From Nocardia transvalensis (lineage in GTDB: Bacteria > Actinomycetota > Actinomycetes > Mycobacteriales > Mycobacteriaceae), in assembly GCF_015477765.1 (NCBI RefSeq), contig NZ_JADLQQ010000003.1:310001-374000 (forward strand): 64,000 nucleotides of DNA, read 5' to 3'. The position numbers were made by a program, and so were the translations under genes. Shown here piece after piece: positions 36,101 to 45,725 of this stretch; the stretch's first letter is position 1; every line of letters starts with the position of its first letter. The notes under the pieces were generated by a model. That model was not told the origin of the DNA. It saw nothing but the letters and a program-made list of their open reading frames with translations, and made no database searches.

Positions 36101-37794
36101 TTGTAGATCGCCGGGCCCGCGACGTCGGCGTGGGAGGAGACCCGGGTACCGAAGACGAACCCGGCCTGGCTGATCACGACGTAGAGGATCACGGCGGCGC
36201 CCATGCCACCGAACTGCTTCAGGCGGTCGTCGACACCCCACAGCGGACGCAGATCGATCCCGGCCCGCCGGATGGGCGGCAGCAGGCTGGCCGCCTGGGT
36301 GAACACGCCCAGGGTCACGCCCAGGCCCAAGAGCAACAGCTTGGGCTGGCCCATGCGGACCGGGTCCAGCGAGATCTCGCCCGGTGTCACGGCATAGAGG
36401 CCGAGCACGACCAGCACGACCATGTTGTTGAGCACCGGCGCCCACGCACCCGGTTTGAAGATCTCGTGGGTGTTGAGGATCGCCATCAGCAGCGATGACA
36501 TTCCGTAGAGCAGGATGGCCGGGAGCAGCAAGTAGGCCAGCGCGGTGGTCAGGCCGGTGCTGACTTTGCCGCTGTCGGACAGGAAGACGTGTTTGATCAG
36601 CAGCGGCGCCGCGGCGGTGCACAGCAGTGCGGCCGTCGCCAGCACGACGAAGGCCATCGTGACCAGACGGCGGATGAATGCCGCTCCCCCGTCCGCGTCC
36701 TCCTTCTCGGCACGGACCAGGGTCGGCACCACGAATGCGGTCAGCACGGCACCCAGGACCAGCTGTTCCACCATGGTCGGAATCTGGCTGGCCACGGTGA
36801 ACGCACTGGCGATCGCCGGACCGAGCACGGTCAGCAGCAGCAATTGCTTGCCGAAACCGGTGATCCGGCTGATCAGGGTGGCGATCGCGATCGAGCCGGT
36901 GGAACGCAGCAGTCGCGAGTTCGAATTCTGCTCGGCCTCGGCCGGTTTCACCGCGACCTGCTGAGCCGTTCGGGCCGGAGCGGATCGCTCACCCCGCGCT
37001 CGCCCCGGCTCGGCCGGGGGTGCGTGACGAGGCAGCGGACGAGGCTCGGGCCGTGGTCCCGTGCGCGGCGGGCGCCCCGGAACCTGCTGGTTCGGAACCT
37101 GTTGAGTGGGCCCGCTCGGCGGTCCGGGCGGATACGGTCGCCGTTCCGGCGGAGGGCCGGGCGGCGGCGGTCTGTGCCCCGCGGGCTGCACTCCCCGCGG
37201 CGGTTGCGGCGGGCGAGGAGGGGTGACCGCGGGCCGTGGCGGTCGGCCGGAATACGGCTCAGGGCTGCCCGGCCGTCCGGCAGGAGGCACCCGGCGAATC
37301 GGCCCACTCGGCGGCATGTGGTCCGGTCGGCCCGGGCGTATGTGGTCCGGTCGGCCCGGTGGCATCTCGTCCGGTCGGCCCGGCGGTAGATGGCCGGGTC
37401 TGTTCGGCGGTAGCTGCTCGGGACCGTCCGATGGAGCCTGGCTATGTCTGCCGGGTCCGCTGGAGGGCCGCTGATCGGGACCGGGCGGTGCGGGCGGCAC
37501 CTGGCGCATGGGCCCGCTCGGCGGTGCGGGACGCACGGGTGGCACGCGCCGCATCGGCCCGCTGGGCGGCGGCGTCTGGGGTCTGGGTGCGCCGGGCGAA
37601 ACCTGAGGGATCGGTCCGCTCAGCGGTACCGGGCGCAGCGGGCGGGGAGCCGGTCCTCTCGGCTCGCTCGGTGGTTCGTCGGGCTGCTGCGGCGGTGCGG
37701 GTCGTCGCGCCCCGCGCTCCCAGGGAGCGGCGGGTGCGCGCCGCGGTCTTTCCTCGCCCGGCCCGGGGGACCGGGGACCGTCGTATTCGTTCAC
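33175..37794 (-). CDS. murJ: MurJ lipid II flippase fused to pseudokinase and extracellular domain
   Basis: A 1539-residue protein from GTG 37794. Residues 1-290 are proline/arginine-rich with internal repeats (PPSGPMRRVPP, PPSGPMRQVPP, PPSGPIRRVPP and PPGRPD units). Residues 291-825 are the MurJ/MviN core with about 14-15 membrane helices. Residues 1042-1290 are a Ser/Thr-kinase fold with no glycine loop, no VAxK lysine and no HRD aspartate, hence a pseudokinase. A helix at 1329-1352 leads to an extracellular discoidin-like domain (1395-1539). In mycobacteria PknB phosphorylates the pseudokinase, which then recruits FhaA and limits lipid II export. Mycobacterial MviN has 1184 residues; the excess lies mainly in the N-terminus. 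Confidence 0.93.
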   Translation of the reverse strand: MNEYDGPRSPGPGEERPRRAPAAPWERGARRPAPPQQPDEPPSEPRGPAPRPLRPVPLSGPIPQVSPGAPRPQTPPPSGPMRRVPPVRPAPPSGPMRQVPPAPPGPDQRPSSGPGRHSQAPSDGPEQLPPNRPGHLPPGRPDEMPPGRPDHIRPGRPDHMPPSGPIRRVPPAGRPGSPEPYSGRPPRPAVTPPRPPQPPRGVQPAGHRPPPPGPPPERRPYPPGPPSGPTQQVPNQQVPGRPPRTGPRPEPRPLPRHAPPAEPGRARGERSAPARTAQQVAVKPAEAEQNSNSRLLRSTGSIAIATLISRITGFGKQLLLLTVLGPAIASAFTVASQIPTMVEQLVLGAVLTAFVVPTLVRAEKEDADGGAAFIRRLVTMAFVVLATAALLCTAAAPLLIKHVFLSDSGKVSTGLTTALAYLLLPAILLYGMSSLLMAILNTHEIFKPGAWAPVLNNMVVLVVLGLYAVTPGEISLDPVRMGQPKLLLLGLGVTLGVFTQAASLLPPIRRAGIDLRPLWGVDDRLKQFGGMGAAVILYVVISQAGFVFGTRVSSHADVAGPAIYNVAWLLLMLPYGVLGVTVLTAIMPRLSRNAADDDTPAVVDDLSAATRLTMIALVPVVMFLTIAGPQVGHALFSYGNFGGTDAGRLGEAVSWSAFTLIPYALVLIHLRVFYAREQAWTPTWIILGITTVKIVLSALAPVIFDDEHVVIALGVANGLGFAAGAFIGGWLLHRSLGDLRMSNVGRTVTRVVLASVAGAAVTLIVEQILGLSRLGSGVGSIFRVAIDAVVMFGVAFGLMRLVGIPEIVAITVSISRRLGLTPPAPDLGLGGAGADAEATTVLPRPELDTPYYYRYDPYMDSQQTMVLPVIRPNAVDRTGMTEFPYPVRQRNANADSGTGAEPNISRTGDGPGAAPVYRTSTHQGEGGTRVSDDAAGDVPAADAAAEAAGAVRTDDVPPGKVPPAAHAEDPETGDVDQHVAAPQQAESAPSADEGRSAPRDQSYDTGMLPVASPEMPPMRVEPPSRRQPRGPKLIPGASVAGGRYRLLASHGGSRGLKFWQALDVKLDREVALTFVDADQKASDNAGHDGPQAILSRTLRLGRINSPGLARVLDVVRGSSGGIVVAEWTPGRSLREMAETVPSPIGAARAIRALAAAAELAHRGGGSLSIDHPDRIRISASGDAVLAFPGTLADSDAQSDVRGLGAMLYALITARWPIRPGGVTGSAATVGGLRPADFGPDGTPVEPRQIRPEVPFEISAVAVRSLESNKGVRTAATVQHVLEQASVVDQKTDFIPVLRLGQRAPSAPDESLADPELLAAERERSQRMMWVLVGLGVLTALAIGVIIWWLVMNVFGPSSADKPLDEQRKLGLTTASVAPQDPTSASASAPATVGSAPVPVTGASVFSPEGTPDNVGGVNAVLDGNPSTAWRTDQYFQQFPALKKGVGVLTTLGSPSKLTKVTISSPSPGTVVEVRTSPTASPTLDQTQLIGQATLSDGNTDIAVRADQPARYVLVWITSLANDGGQFQSQIGDIRFEAAP

Positions 37795-37915
37795 CGCGCC
37801 CCCCGTGCCGACCCGGTCGGCAGGGGCGCGGGAACAGCGATGTGCACGAGCCCGCTCGCCCGCTGCGACGGGCTGCGCCCAGCGGTGCCGGCCGAACACG
37901 CGCCGTGATCGCCGC

Positions 37916-40507
37916 TCATGGTGCCTCCTGTCGCTGCAGGACCCGGCGCCGCGCCCGCAGGTACCGATTCACCCTGCGGCGCGTCCCCGGGTCCAACCCC
38001 TCGTCGGCCGGATCGGGCTGCCCCCGGAACCGGCGCCACAGGCGGCGACCGGCGAGCAGGAGCAGCAGTGCACCGGCACATGCGGTAATTATCGCCAACG
38101 CTTGACCGTAAGCGTTGGACCGCACCGACACCGACGCGACATTGCCGAGCGGGATTCCGTCCGGTGTGGTAATGGAGATCGGAATCGCCAGGTTGCGGCT
38201 GGCGGTGACCTCCGTCGGGATCTGGAACGAGCGGGTGCCCTCGGCAGGCAGCACTTGGTCGCCGATATCGGTGATGTTCGTCTCGGGGGGTGCGTCGACC
38301 TTGAACCGGATCCGGATCGCCACCGGCAGATTGTTGCGGGCCACCAATAGCAGCGGGCTCTTCTCCGAGGCCAGCGTGTAGACCCCACCCGGCGGCAGCA
38401 CGGTGACCTTGCGATACAGCGTGTCGAGGGTCTGAGTGGTCTGATTGAGCCGGCGCTGTGCCACGGTGTCGGCCTGGGTTCCGGTGCTGGTGCGATCGGA
38501 CAGCGTGAGCACTCTCACCAGATCGTCGCGCAACGGCTCGAGGTACGACCGCGGCGTCGGTTCCTGCTGTGGGACCTCGACCAGCGCCTGCATCAGGTCG
38601 GCGATGCGCCGCTGCTGGTCGCGGATGGGCGCGAAGAAATGGTCGGGCACCGCGGTATCGGCCGTATCCGAGCGGTAGTTCACGTCGAACGGGCGCGGAT
38701 CCGGCGGCACCGCGAGCAGATCCGCGAATGGGCGCGGGGTCGCCAGGCCGTTGCGGATCAGCAGCTCGAGCTGGCTCAGCAGCGCTGTCGCCTCGTCGCG
38801 GTTGGCGCTCCACCGCTGCGGCGGCATCAGCAGCATCGAGCGCGGCTGATTCGACTGCGGATTCAGCGCCGTCCAGGAGATCGCGCCGAGCGCGTCCTGC
38901 AACCGGGCCGCCCGGGAGTCGTTGGTCACCTCGTACCGGACCCGGTCGGGGGTGAACGACGGTGTCGGCGGATTCGAGCCGACCGCCGCGAGTGCGGTGG
39001 CCGACCAGATGTCGAAGGTCGCGACCTTCAATCCGGCATCGGGCTGGGGCAGGGCGGGCGGCTTCACCGGCGCGGTGATGCCCGGCAGCCGCACCATTTC
39101 CGGAGTGGCCGAATCGGTCCCGGTGGCCACGGCCGCGCTCGCGCGCACGGTGCCACCGCCGGTGCGTGCGGATCCGGTTGCCGCGCTGAGCGAATCGGTG
39201 GGAGCGACGGCGTTGTCGGCGAGCACCGCGGTGGTATAGCCGTGCCCGGCCAGCAGGGATGCGCCGTCGATATCGATCCCGCCGGAATCGGGCAGGGCGA
39301 CCCCGCGCACCGATTTGATGGACAGGATCGAGTCCACGATGTCGGCGGGCGCGTCGATCGCGCGGGCGGTCAGTTCCGGATCGTGGACGGCGGCCAGTGC
39401 GGAGACGTCGACCTGCGCGAACGGTAAGGCCACGGTGCAGACCGACGGTGCCAGCGTGCGCAGCCGGTCCAGCCACGCCTTGGCGGCGTGGACACCGGCT
39501 CCATCGCGGGTCGCGCCGTCCGGATCCGAGGGGCTGGCCAGCACCTTGTAGCCCTGGGTCATCTCCGACACCGTGAGCAGCAGATCCGGATCGATGGCCA
39601 GGCAGACCGAACCGGCCAGTGCGGTGCGGGTGGGCTCCCGTCCGGTATCCGGGCGGACCACCGACTCCAGGGCCGCGAGCAGTTGGTCGAGCCGGCCGCC
39701 GGTGGCCAGCTCACCGGCCAGCTCGTCGTCGGTCAGCAGCGCCTGACCGGCCAGCGGCCCGGTCGTCCCGGCCGCCAAACGGGGGCGGTCGGCCAGCGGC
39801 CAGATCGTCGTGACGGCCACCGGTGCCTCGGGGGACGCCGGAACCGGCTGCGTCTCGGCGCTTCTGGATTCCGATCCAGAGGACGAACCGGGCAGGCCGA
39901 GCACCGGCAGCAGGAATCGGGCGTCGTCGAGGCGGGCCTGTTTGCCGTAGGCGGGTTCGCCGTTGACGTTCAGCAACAGCGGATAGACGCCGGGATCGGT
40001 GATGCCGAGCGAGGACGTGACGGTCGTCGTGCCGCTGGTGTGGGTGCCGGGCCGGATGCCGATGCGCAGCGTGAACTGCTGGCGCTGGCCGGGCGAGAGC
40101 CGCTCGGCGACGTTCTGGAAAGGTCCCGTGACGTCGTAGTTGACCTGGTCCAGCAGCAGCGTCGAGCGCAGCCCGCTCGGATCGGCGATGGCCGCCGCGC
40201 GCTGGATGCGCACGCTGATGTCCTCGACGGGCCGGTCGCCGATATTGGTGACGGTGCCGGCGACGACCAGCACCGGATCGCTGGTGGTGGTCACCGTATT
40301 CGGCGTCACGGAGTCGAGGGTGAGCTTGAGGAAGGTGGGTGACGACGGCGAGTCGTTGGTGTCCGTGGGCTGCGCGGTGGCCGGAACGGCGGCCAGCGCC
40401 CACGGTCCGGACAGCACGGCCAGTGCGAATGCGATGAGCATCCGCACCCAGTGCTGCCGATCGCGTGTCCGGCGGGACACCCGCACCCTCCGCCCCGCAC
40501 GCGTCAT
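37916..40507 (-). CDS. DUF6049 secreted/membrane protein (Rv3909-like)
   Basis: An 863-residue protein with a signal peptide ([24 protein letters not shown]), a large extracytoplasmic part with an early Ig-like domain ([20 protein letters not shown]), and one C-terminal membrane helix ([20 protein letters not shown]) followed by a short basic tail. Position between the nudix gene and murJ equals Rv3909 in M. tuberculosis. It overlaps the nudix stop by four bases. Its conserved coupling to murJ suggests a wall-assembly role; no activity is known. Confidence 0.85.
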   Translation of the reverse strand: MTRAGRRVRVSRRTRDRQHWVRMLIAFALAVLSGPWALAAVPATAQPTDTNDSPSSPTFLKLTLDSVTPNTVTTTSDPVLVVAGTVTNIGDRPVEDISVRIQRAAAIADPSGLRSTLLLDQVNYDVTGPFQNVAERLSPGQRQQFTLRIGIRPGTHTSGTTTVTSSLGITDPGVYPLLLNVNGEPAYGKQARLDDARFLLPVLGLPGSSSGSESRSAETQPVPASPEAPVAVTTIWPLADRPRLAAGTTGPLAGQALLTDDELAGELATGGRLDQLLAALESVVRPDTGREPTRTALAGSVCLAIDPDLLLTVSEMTQGYKVLASPSDPDGATRDGAGVHAAKAWLDRLRTLAPSVCTVALPFAQVDVSALAAVHDPELTARAIDAPADIVDSILSIKSVRGVALPDSGGIDIDGASLLAGHGYTTAVLADNAVAPTDSLSAATGSARTGGGTVRASAAVATGTDSATPEMVRLPGITAPVKPPALPQPDAGLKVATFDIWSATALAAVGSNPPTPSFTPDRVRYEVTNDSRAARLQDALGAISWTALNPQSNQPRSMLLMPPQRWSANRDEATALLSQLELLIRNGLATPRPFADLLAVPPDPRPFDVNYRSDTADTAVPDHFFAPIRDQQRRIADLMQALVEVPQQEPTPRSYLEPLRDDLVRVLTLSDRTSTGTQADTVAQRRLNQTTQTLDTLYRKVTVLPPGGVYTLASEKSPLLLVARNNLPVAIRIRFKVDAPPETNITDIGDQVLPAEGTRSFQIPTEVTASRNLAIPISITTPDGIPLGNVASVSVRSNAYGQALAIITACAGALLLLLAGRRLWRRFRGQPDPADEGLDPGTRRRVNRYLRARRRVLQRQEAP

Positions 40508-41082
40508 TGTCTGCCGTTCTCCATCCGGTCGATCAGGCGATTGGCGACCTCGGCGAGCCTGCGTTCGTCGGCGTAGGCCAGGCGCGAATCCAGTTCGCTC
40601 AGCGGCACCCAGGCGACCTTGGTCACCTCGACGTCGGCATCGGACAGTTCCCCGCCCACCGAGCGCATCAGATAGTGATGCACGGTCTTGTGTACCCGGC
40701 GGCCGTCGGTGACGAACCAGTAATCGATACTGCCCAGTTCGGCCACGACCAGGCCGTGGATACCGGTTTCCTCGGCGACCTCGCGGACGGCCGTCTGTTC
40801 GGCCGTCTCACCGTCTTCGATATGCCCCTTCGGCAGCGACCACAGCAGCCGTCCCCGGCGGTCGGTGCGCCCGATCAGGGCGGCGCACCGCTTCTCGCGC
40901 GGGCCGTCGAGCCCGTCGACGACCAGACCGCCCGCGGAGGTCTCGCGCACCGTGCGCATGCGTGGTTTGCTCTTGTTCTTGGGGCTGCCACCCTTGTTTT
41001 CGAGGCTGCCAGCCGGGCTCCCGGCCGAACCGCGGCGCCGGGGCTGGCGGCGTCGACTGTTCGCGCGATCGGCCGGAGACAC
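40504..41082 (-). CDS. mutT4: Nudix hydrolase (MutT4-like)
   Basis: A 192-residue protein. A basic N-terminus of about 40 residues precedes the nudix domain. The complete nudix box [23 protein letters not shown] is at residues 86-108, with all catalytic glutamates. Family members hydrolyse nucleoside diphosphates linked to another group; M. tuberculosis MutT4 (Rv3908) cleaves dATP and 8-oxo-purine nucleotides weakly. It overlaps the following DUF6049 gene by four bases. It is divergent from pcnA across 87 bases. Confidence 0.9.
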   Translation of the reverse strand: MSPADRANSRRRQPRRRGSAGSPAGSLENKGGSPKNKSKPRMRTVRETSAGGLVVDGLDGPREKRCAALIGRTDRRGRLLWSLPKGHIEDGETAEQTAVREVAEETGIHGLVVAELGSIDYWFVTDGRRVHKTVHHYLMRSVGGELSDADVEVTKVAWVPLSELDSRLAYADERRLAEVANRLIDRMENGRQ

Positions 41083-41169
41083 TGCGTCAGTTTAGCTGTG
41101 TTGCAGGGCACGGCTTCCCGACCAGGCTCCGGCGCGGCGCAACCACCCACCCGTGACCCACTAAGCTGC

Positions 41170-42666
41170 ATGTCCGTGGTTGCGCCGAAGTCCGAGGATG
41201 TAGCAGTGTCCGATTCCCACCTGCTTCCGGCCGCGGACCGCCGTACCCGCTTGCTGGCCGCCGCGCAGATCACGCTGGGGCGGCTGTCCGATGTGTTGAC
41301 CCCGCTCGGTGAGCTGTTCGCCGCCCGGGGGCACGAGTTGTACCTGGTGGGCGGCAGTGTGCGCGATGCGGTGCTGGGCCGGCTCGGGACGGATCTGGAC
41401 TTCACCACCGATGCGCGCCCCGAGCAGGTGCAGCAGATCCTGCGCGGCTGGGTCGACAATCTCTGGGACACCGGGGGCTTGGCCTTCGGCACGGTCAGCG
41501 CCTCGAAGGCCGGGTGGCAGCTGGAGATCACCACCTTCCGCAGCGACACCTACGACCGGGTCTCGCGGAATCCGGAGGTGACCTTCGGCGACAACCTCGA
41601 CGGCGATCTGGTCCGGCGCGATTTCACGGTCAACGCCATGGCCGTGCGCGTAGGCGCCGACGGTTCGCTCGAATTCGTCGACCCGCTGCACGGGATGGAC
41701 GCACTGCTGGCGGGCGTGCTGGATACGCCTGCGGCGCCGGAGGATTCGTTCAACGACGATCCGTTGCGCATGCTGCGCGCCGCGCGTTTCGTCTCGCAGC
41801 TGGGCTTCGGGCTGGCGCCGCGGGTACGCGCGGCGATCGTGGCCATGGCCGACGAGATCACTCGGATCACCGCCGAGCGGGTCCGGACCGAGCTGGACAA
41901 GCTCATCGCCGGTGAGCATCCGACCGAGGGCATCGACATCATGTGCGACACCGGCCTGGCCGAACGGGTGCTGCCGGAGGTCCCGGCGATGAAATTGGAG
42001 ATCGACGAGCATCATCAGCACAAGGACGTCTATCAGCATTCGCTGACCGTGTTGCGGCAGGCCATCGATCAGGAGGAGGGCGACCCGGATCTGGTGTTGC
42101 GCTGGGCGGCGCTGCTGCACGACATCGGCAAGCCGCCGACCAAGCGCAACGAGCCCGGCGGCGGGGTGAGCTTCCACCACCACGAGGTCGTCGGCGCCAA
42201 GATGGTGCGAAAGCGCATGCGCGCCTTGAAGTATCCGAAGCAGTTCACCGAGGACGTGGCCCGGCTGGTGTATCTGCACCTGCGCTTCCACGGCTACGGG
42301 AAAGGCCAGTGGACCGATTCCGCGGTTCGCCGCTATGTCACCGACGCCGGTGACCTGCTGCCGCGACTGCACAAACTGGTCCGCGCCGACTGCACCACCC
42401 GCAACAAGCGCCGCGCCGCCCAACTGCAGTCCACCTACGACGACCTGGAAGCCCGCATCGCCCGGATCCAGGAGCAGGAGGACCTCGCCCGCGTCCGCCC
42501 CGACCTGGACGGCAACGCCATCATGGAACTCCTGGGCCTCGAGCCCGGCCCCCAGGTCGGCCGCGCCTGGCGCTACCTCAAGGAACTACGCCTGGACCGC
42601 GGCCCCCTCACCCGCGAAGAAGCCGAAGCCGCCCTCCTGGAATGGTGGAACGCCGGCGCCCCGTAG
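41170..42666 (+). CDS. pcnA: CCA tRNA nucleotidyltransferase
   Basis: A 498-residue enzyme; ATG 41170 is used, with GTG 41206 as an alternative. The nucleotidyltransferase domain has ELYLVGGSVRDAVLGRLG and DLDFTTDA, whose aspartates bind magnesium; RRDFTVNAMAV follows. Residues DDPLRMLRAARFVSQLGF mark the neck domain. An HD domain has LLHDIGKPPTK and FHHHEVVGAKM. It adds CCA to tRNA 3' ends, needed here since neither tRNA in the window encodes CCA. Confidence 0.95.
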   Translation: MSVVAPKSEDVAVSDSHLLPAADRRTRLLAAAQITLGRLSDVLTPLGELFAARGHELYLVGGSVRDAVLGRLGTDLDFTTDARPEQVQQILRGWVDNLWDTGGLAFGTVSASKAGWQLEITTFRSDTYDRVSRNPEVTFGDNLDGDLVRRDFTVNAMAVRVGADGSLEFVDPLHGMDALLAGVLDTPAAPEDSFNDDPLRMLRAARFVSQLGFGLAPRVRAAIVAMADEITRITAERVRTELDKLIAGEHPTEGIDIMCDTGLAERVLPEVPAMKLEIDEHHQHKDVYQHSLTVLRQAIDQEEGDPDLVLRWAALLHDIGKPPTKRNEPGGGVSFHHHEVVGAKMVRKRMRALKYPKQFTEDVARLVYLHLRFHGYGKGQWTDSAVRRYVTDAGDLLPRLHKLVRADCTTRNKRRAAQLQSTYDDLEARIARIQEQEDLARVRPDLDGNAIMELLGLEPGPQVGRAWRYLKELRLDRGPLTREEAEAALLEWWNAGAP

Positions 42667-42667
42667 A

Positions 42668-43453
42668 TCAAAAGACGATCAAAGTGGTGCCCGCGACGAT
42701 GGCGGAGCGGATTTGGGCGAGGTCGATCGAACCCGTGATCTCGGGGATGGAGATGCGGAAGTGGATTCGGTCGCCGTGGCGGTCGGCGCGCTCGATGCGG
42801 GTGTTCTTCGGTAGGTCGGTCAGCGGGATCGGGGGGACTCGGACCCAGCGGCGGGGCAGGGGGATTTTCGACCAGCTGGCCCGGTGGACCGCGACGGTGA
42901 CCAGGTTGTCCCCGATGGCCGCGTCCACCAGGGCGCCGAGTCTTCGGCGGCGGTGCCGGGCCTCGATCAGCCCGCTGTCGTCGACTCCGAGGCGCCAGTC
43001 GAGCTGCCAGTCGTTCAGCCAGCCGCACACGGCCGAGGTGGTGACCGTGCCGGTGATGTCGAGGTTGGCGGTGCGCACCTTCGTCGGCACACCCGGAATC
43101 AGCCGCACGCCGTGCGCGACGACGGTCATCTCCTCGATCGGGTGACCGTTCCACAGCAGGTCGGTCAGCACCGTTTCGGTCTGGAAGTGGGCGCCGCGCC
43201 GACGGACCTTCAGCGAGGTCAGTGTGGCCGTCATGGCATGGCCGAGCAGCGTCGCATTCACCTGTCGACCGCCGAACTGGCTCAGAATCCCCTCACTGAG
43301 CAGCGTCATCAGCACATCCGGCAGCAGCGCGGTGACGGTGCCCGCACCCAGATCGGCCACCGGATCCAGCCATGCGGTGGTGAAGGTGCTCCACTTCCCG
43401 AAGTCGACCGCACGCAACGGCGACCAGGACTTGGGGTCGAAGTAGGTGGCCAT
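42668..43453 (-). CDS. Conserved protein of unknown function, possibly DUF2993/LmeA-like
   Basis: A 261-residue protein, start 43453. It has alternating beta-rich segments (LLGHAMTATLTSLKVRRRGA, TVLTDLLWNGHPIEEMTVVAHGVRLIPG, ANLDITGTVTTSAVCGWLND) and a C-terminal SIPEITGSIDLAQIRSAIVAGTTL. This resembles DUF2993 lipid-binding proteins such as mycobacterial LmeA, but it lacks a clear signal peptide, so the assignment is tentative. It converges on pcnA with one base between their stop codons. Confidence 0.6.
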   Translation of the reverse strand: MATYFDPKSWSPLRAVDFGKWSTFTTAWLDPVADLGAGTVTALLPDVLMTLLSEGILSQFGGRQVNATLLGHAMTATLTSLKVRRRGAHFQTETVLTDLLWNGHPIEEMTVVAHGVRLIPGVPTKVRTANLDITGTVTTSAVCGWLNDWQLDWRLGVDDSGLIEARHRRRRLGALVDAAIGDNLVTVAVHRASWSKIPLPRRWVRVPPIPLTDLPKNTRIERADRHGDRIHFRISIPEITGSIDLAQIRSAIVAGTTLIVF

Positions 43454-43556
43454 GATTGTTTCGAGCGTACTGGCCGGTGCCGGACTTTCCAGCCGGTAAT
43501 TGGGGGGTTCTACGGATCGGACCGGCGATACTGCCGCAGATTCGGAGGTTCCGACG

Positions 43557-43585
43557 TTGTCGATCCGATAATGCGGTCCTATGCT
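43557..43585 (+). promoter_or_regulatory. Predicted promoter of the molybdate operon, leaderless
   Basis: TTGTCG (43557-43562) and TATGCT (43580-43585) are separated by 17 bases. A GTG codon begins seven bases after the -10 element, so transcription probably starts at the start codon and the mRNA is leaderless. Confidence 0.55.
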
Positions 43586-43591
43586 CTGGCC

Positions 43592-43990
43592 GTGCCCAGC
43601 TTGCGGATACGTGATGCCGCCGAACTGCTCGGTGTCAGCGACGACACGGTGCGGCGGTGGATCGATACCGGCGCCCTCGCGGCGCACAAGGATGCGGCGG
43701 GACGGCTGGTCATCGACGGCGGCGACCTCGCCGCGCTGGCCGCCGACCACGCGCGTACCCCGCAGACCCGGCTGGGCAGTGCCAGTTCGGCACGCAATCG
43801 GTTTCCCGGGCTGGTCACCCGCGTGGTGGTCGACGGGGTGATGGCACAGGTGGAGATGCAATGCGGGCCGTTCACGGTGGTGTCGTTGATGAGCAGCGAA
43901 TCGGTACGGGCGCTCGGGTTGGAGCCGGGCAGCGTGGCGGTCGCGAGCGTGAAGGCGACCACCGTGGTCGTCGAGACCGCCGCGCCATGA
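43592..43990 (+). CDS. Molybdate-responsive regulator-like protein (helix-turn-helix plus TOBE)
   Basis: A 132-residue protein; GTG 43592 is chosen because it coincides with the predicted transcription start and gives PSLRIRDAAELLGVSDDTVRRWID at once. This is a MerR/excisionase-type helix-turn-helix. The C-terminal TOBE domain (NRFPGLVTRVVVDGVMAQVEM, then SVRALGLEPGSVAVASVKAT) is the mono-TOBE module that binds molybdate or tungstate. It overlaps modA by four bases. It likely senses molybdate and controls the operon. A start at 43571 would add seven residues. Confidence 0.82.
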   Translation: MPSLRIRDAAELLGVSDDTVRRWIDTGALAAHKDAAGRLVIDGGDLAALAADHARTPQTRLGSASSARNRFPGLVTRVVVDGVMAQVEMQCGPFTVVSLMSSESVRALGLEPGSVAVASVKATTVVVETAAP

Positions 43991-44745
43991 CTCGCCTCGC
44001 ACGCCGAGCCGCCGTGCTGGCCGGCGCGGCGATGGTGGCCGCGGCGGGCTGCGGCTCCTCCGATTCCGGTGACACCACTCTCACCGTCTTCGCAGCGGCC
44101 TCGCTCAATCATGTCTTCGCCGACCTCGGCACCAAGTTCGAATCGGCCCATCCCGGCACCAAGGTCGCCTTCTCCTTCGCCGGTTCGTCGGATCTGGCCG
44201 CGCAACTGAACCAGGGCGCACCGGCCGATGTCTTCGCCTCGGCCGACACCGTCAATATGGACAAGGCCGTCGAGGGCGGCCGGATCACCGAGCGGCCGGA
44301 GAACTTCGCCACCAATGTCCTCACCATCGTCACCCCGCCCGGCAATCCGAATCACGTTGCGACGCTGGCGGATCTGACCCGGCCCGGATTGCGGTTGGTG
44401 GTGTGTGCGCCGCAGGTGCCGTGCGGTGCGGCGACCAAGAAGGTGGCCACTGCCGCGCACGTGTCGATCACACCCGTGAGCGAGGAATCCGCGGTGACCG
44501 ATGTCCTGACGAAGGTGATCTCCGGCGAAGCGGATGCCGGTCTGGTCTATGTGACCGATGCGGCGGGCGCCGGTGACAAGGTCACCACCGTCGCCTTCCC
44601 CGAGTCGGCGGGTGCGGTCAACACCTATCCCATTGCGACCGTGGCCGATTCGAAGCACGCCGATCTGGCCCACGAATTCGAGGCCATGGTCATCGGTCCC
44701 GACGGCCGCGCGGCGCTGTCGAAGGCAGGATTCGGCGCGCCGTGA
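43987..44745 (+). CDS. modA: Molybdate-binding lipoprotein ModA
   Basis: A 252-residue extracytoplasmic solute-binding protein. The signal peptide ends in a lipobox AAAGC with the lipidated Cys22. The mature part begins [20 protein letters not shown] and has [25 protein letters not shown], the ModA pattern for oxyanion binding, and [13 protein letters not shown]. It delivers molybdate or tungstate to ModBC. It overlaps both neighbours by four bases. Confidence 0.93.
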   Translation: MTRLARRAAVLAGAAMVAAAGCGSSDSGDTTLTVFAAASLNHVFADLGTKFESAHPGTKVAFSFAGSSDLAAQLNQGAPADVFASADTVNMDKAVEGGRITERPENFATNVLTIVTPPGNPNHVATLADLTRPGLRLVVCAPQVPCGAATKKVATAAHVSITPVSEESAVTDVLTKVISGEADAGLVYVTDAAGAGDKVTTVAFPESAGAVNTYPIATVADSKHADLAHEFEAMVIGPDGRAALSKAGFGAP

Positions 44746-45725
44746 CGACCGGTGTCGCACGCACCGATGACCGTGGGCGGAGACCGGTCCACCCGACTGG
44801 GCCGGAAATCGGCCCGCCCGAATCGAATTCAGTGATCCGAGGGCTCCGTGCGCTGATACGGGGACCTGGGCTAGCGGTGCCGCCGTGGCTGCTCCTGCCC
44901 GCGGCGGCCGGGTTCGCATTCGTGGCGGGACCGCTGCTGGCCTTGACCGGAGCGGTGGATTGGTCGCACTTCTTTGCGTTGGTCACCACGCAGGCGTCGC
45001 GGGATGCGTTGTCGCTGAGTCTGCGCACCGCGCTGGCGAGCACGGTGTTGTGCGTGCTGCTGGGGGTGCCGATGGCGGTGGTTCTCGCGCGGGTGCGGTG
45101 GCGGGTGCTGCCGCTGTTGCGGGCAATGGTGTTGCTGCCCTTGGTATTACCACCCGTGGTGGGTGGTCTGGCGCTGTTGTATCTGTTCGGGCGCTACGGT
45201 CTGGTGGGACGGCAGCTGGAGGCGGCCGGTATCCGGATCGCGTTCAGTACCACCGCCGTCGTGCTCGCCCAGGCCTTCGTGGCACTGCCGTTCCTGGTGA
45301 TCACTCTCGAGGGTGCGATGCGCACCGCCGGCGATCGTTACGAACGCATCGCGGCCACCCTCGGCGCCGCGCCCACGACGGTGTGGTGGCGAATCACCGT
45401 GCCGCTGTTGCGTCCCGCCCTGGTTTCCGGGGCCGTGTTGTCGTTCGCCCGCGCGCTGGGCGAATTCGGCGCCACCCTCACCTTCGCGGGCAGCCTGCAG
45501 GGCCGCACCCGAACCCTGCCGCTGGAGATCTACCTGCAGCGCGAGAACGATCCCGCCGCGGCGGTGGCCCTGTCGCTGCTGCTGGTCCTGATCGCGGTGC
45601 TGATCGTGCTGGTCGCCTATCGCCGCGTCGGCGTCGCCGAGGGCCGCGAATGGGCCGGTGGCCTCTGGCGCTGGGGCGGGGCCAGCCGGATTCGGCGGGC
45701 TGCGGAGCCGGGAGAACTCGGATGA
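44742..45725 (+). CDS. modB: Molybdate ABC transporter permease ModB
   Basis: A 327-residue membrane protein with about six membrane helices. The permease signature for ATPase contact is [41 protein letters not shown], and [16 protein letters not shown] is typical of ModB/CysT. GTG 44742 is the start. A charged, proline-rich N-terminus of about 45 residues is longer than usual and may be cytoplasmic or a sign that the true start is later. Confidence 0.92.
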   Translation: MTTGVARTDDRGRRPVHPTGPEIGPPESNSVIRGLRALIRGPGLAVPPWLLLPAAAGFAFVAGPLLALTGAVDWSHFFALVTTQASRDALSLSLRTALASTVLCVLLGVPMAVVLARVRWRVLPLLRAMVLLPLVLPPVVGGLALLYLFGRYGLVGRQLEAAGIRIAFSTTAVVLAQAFVALPFLVITLEGAMRTAGDRYERIAATLGAAPTTVWWRITVPLLRPALVSGAVLSFARALGEFGATLTFAGSLQGRTRTLPLEIYLQRENDPAAAVALSLLLVLIAVLIVLVAYRRVGVAEGREWAGGLWRWGGASRIRRAAEPGELG

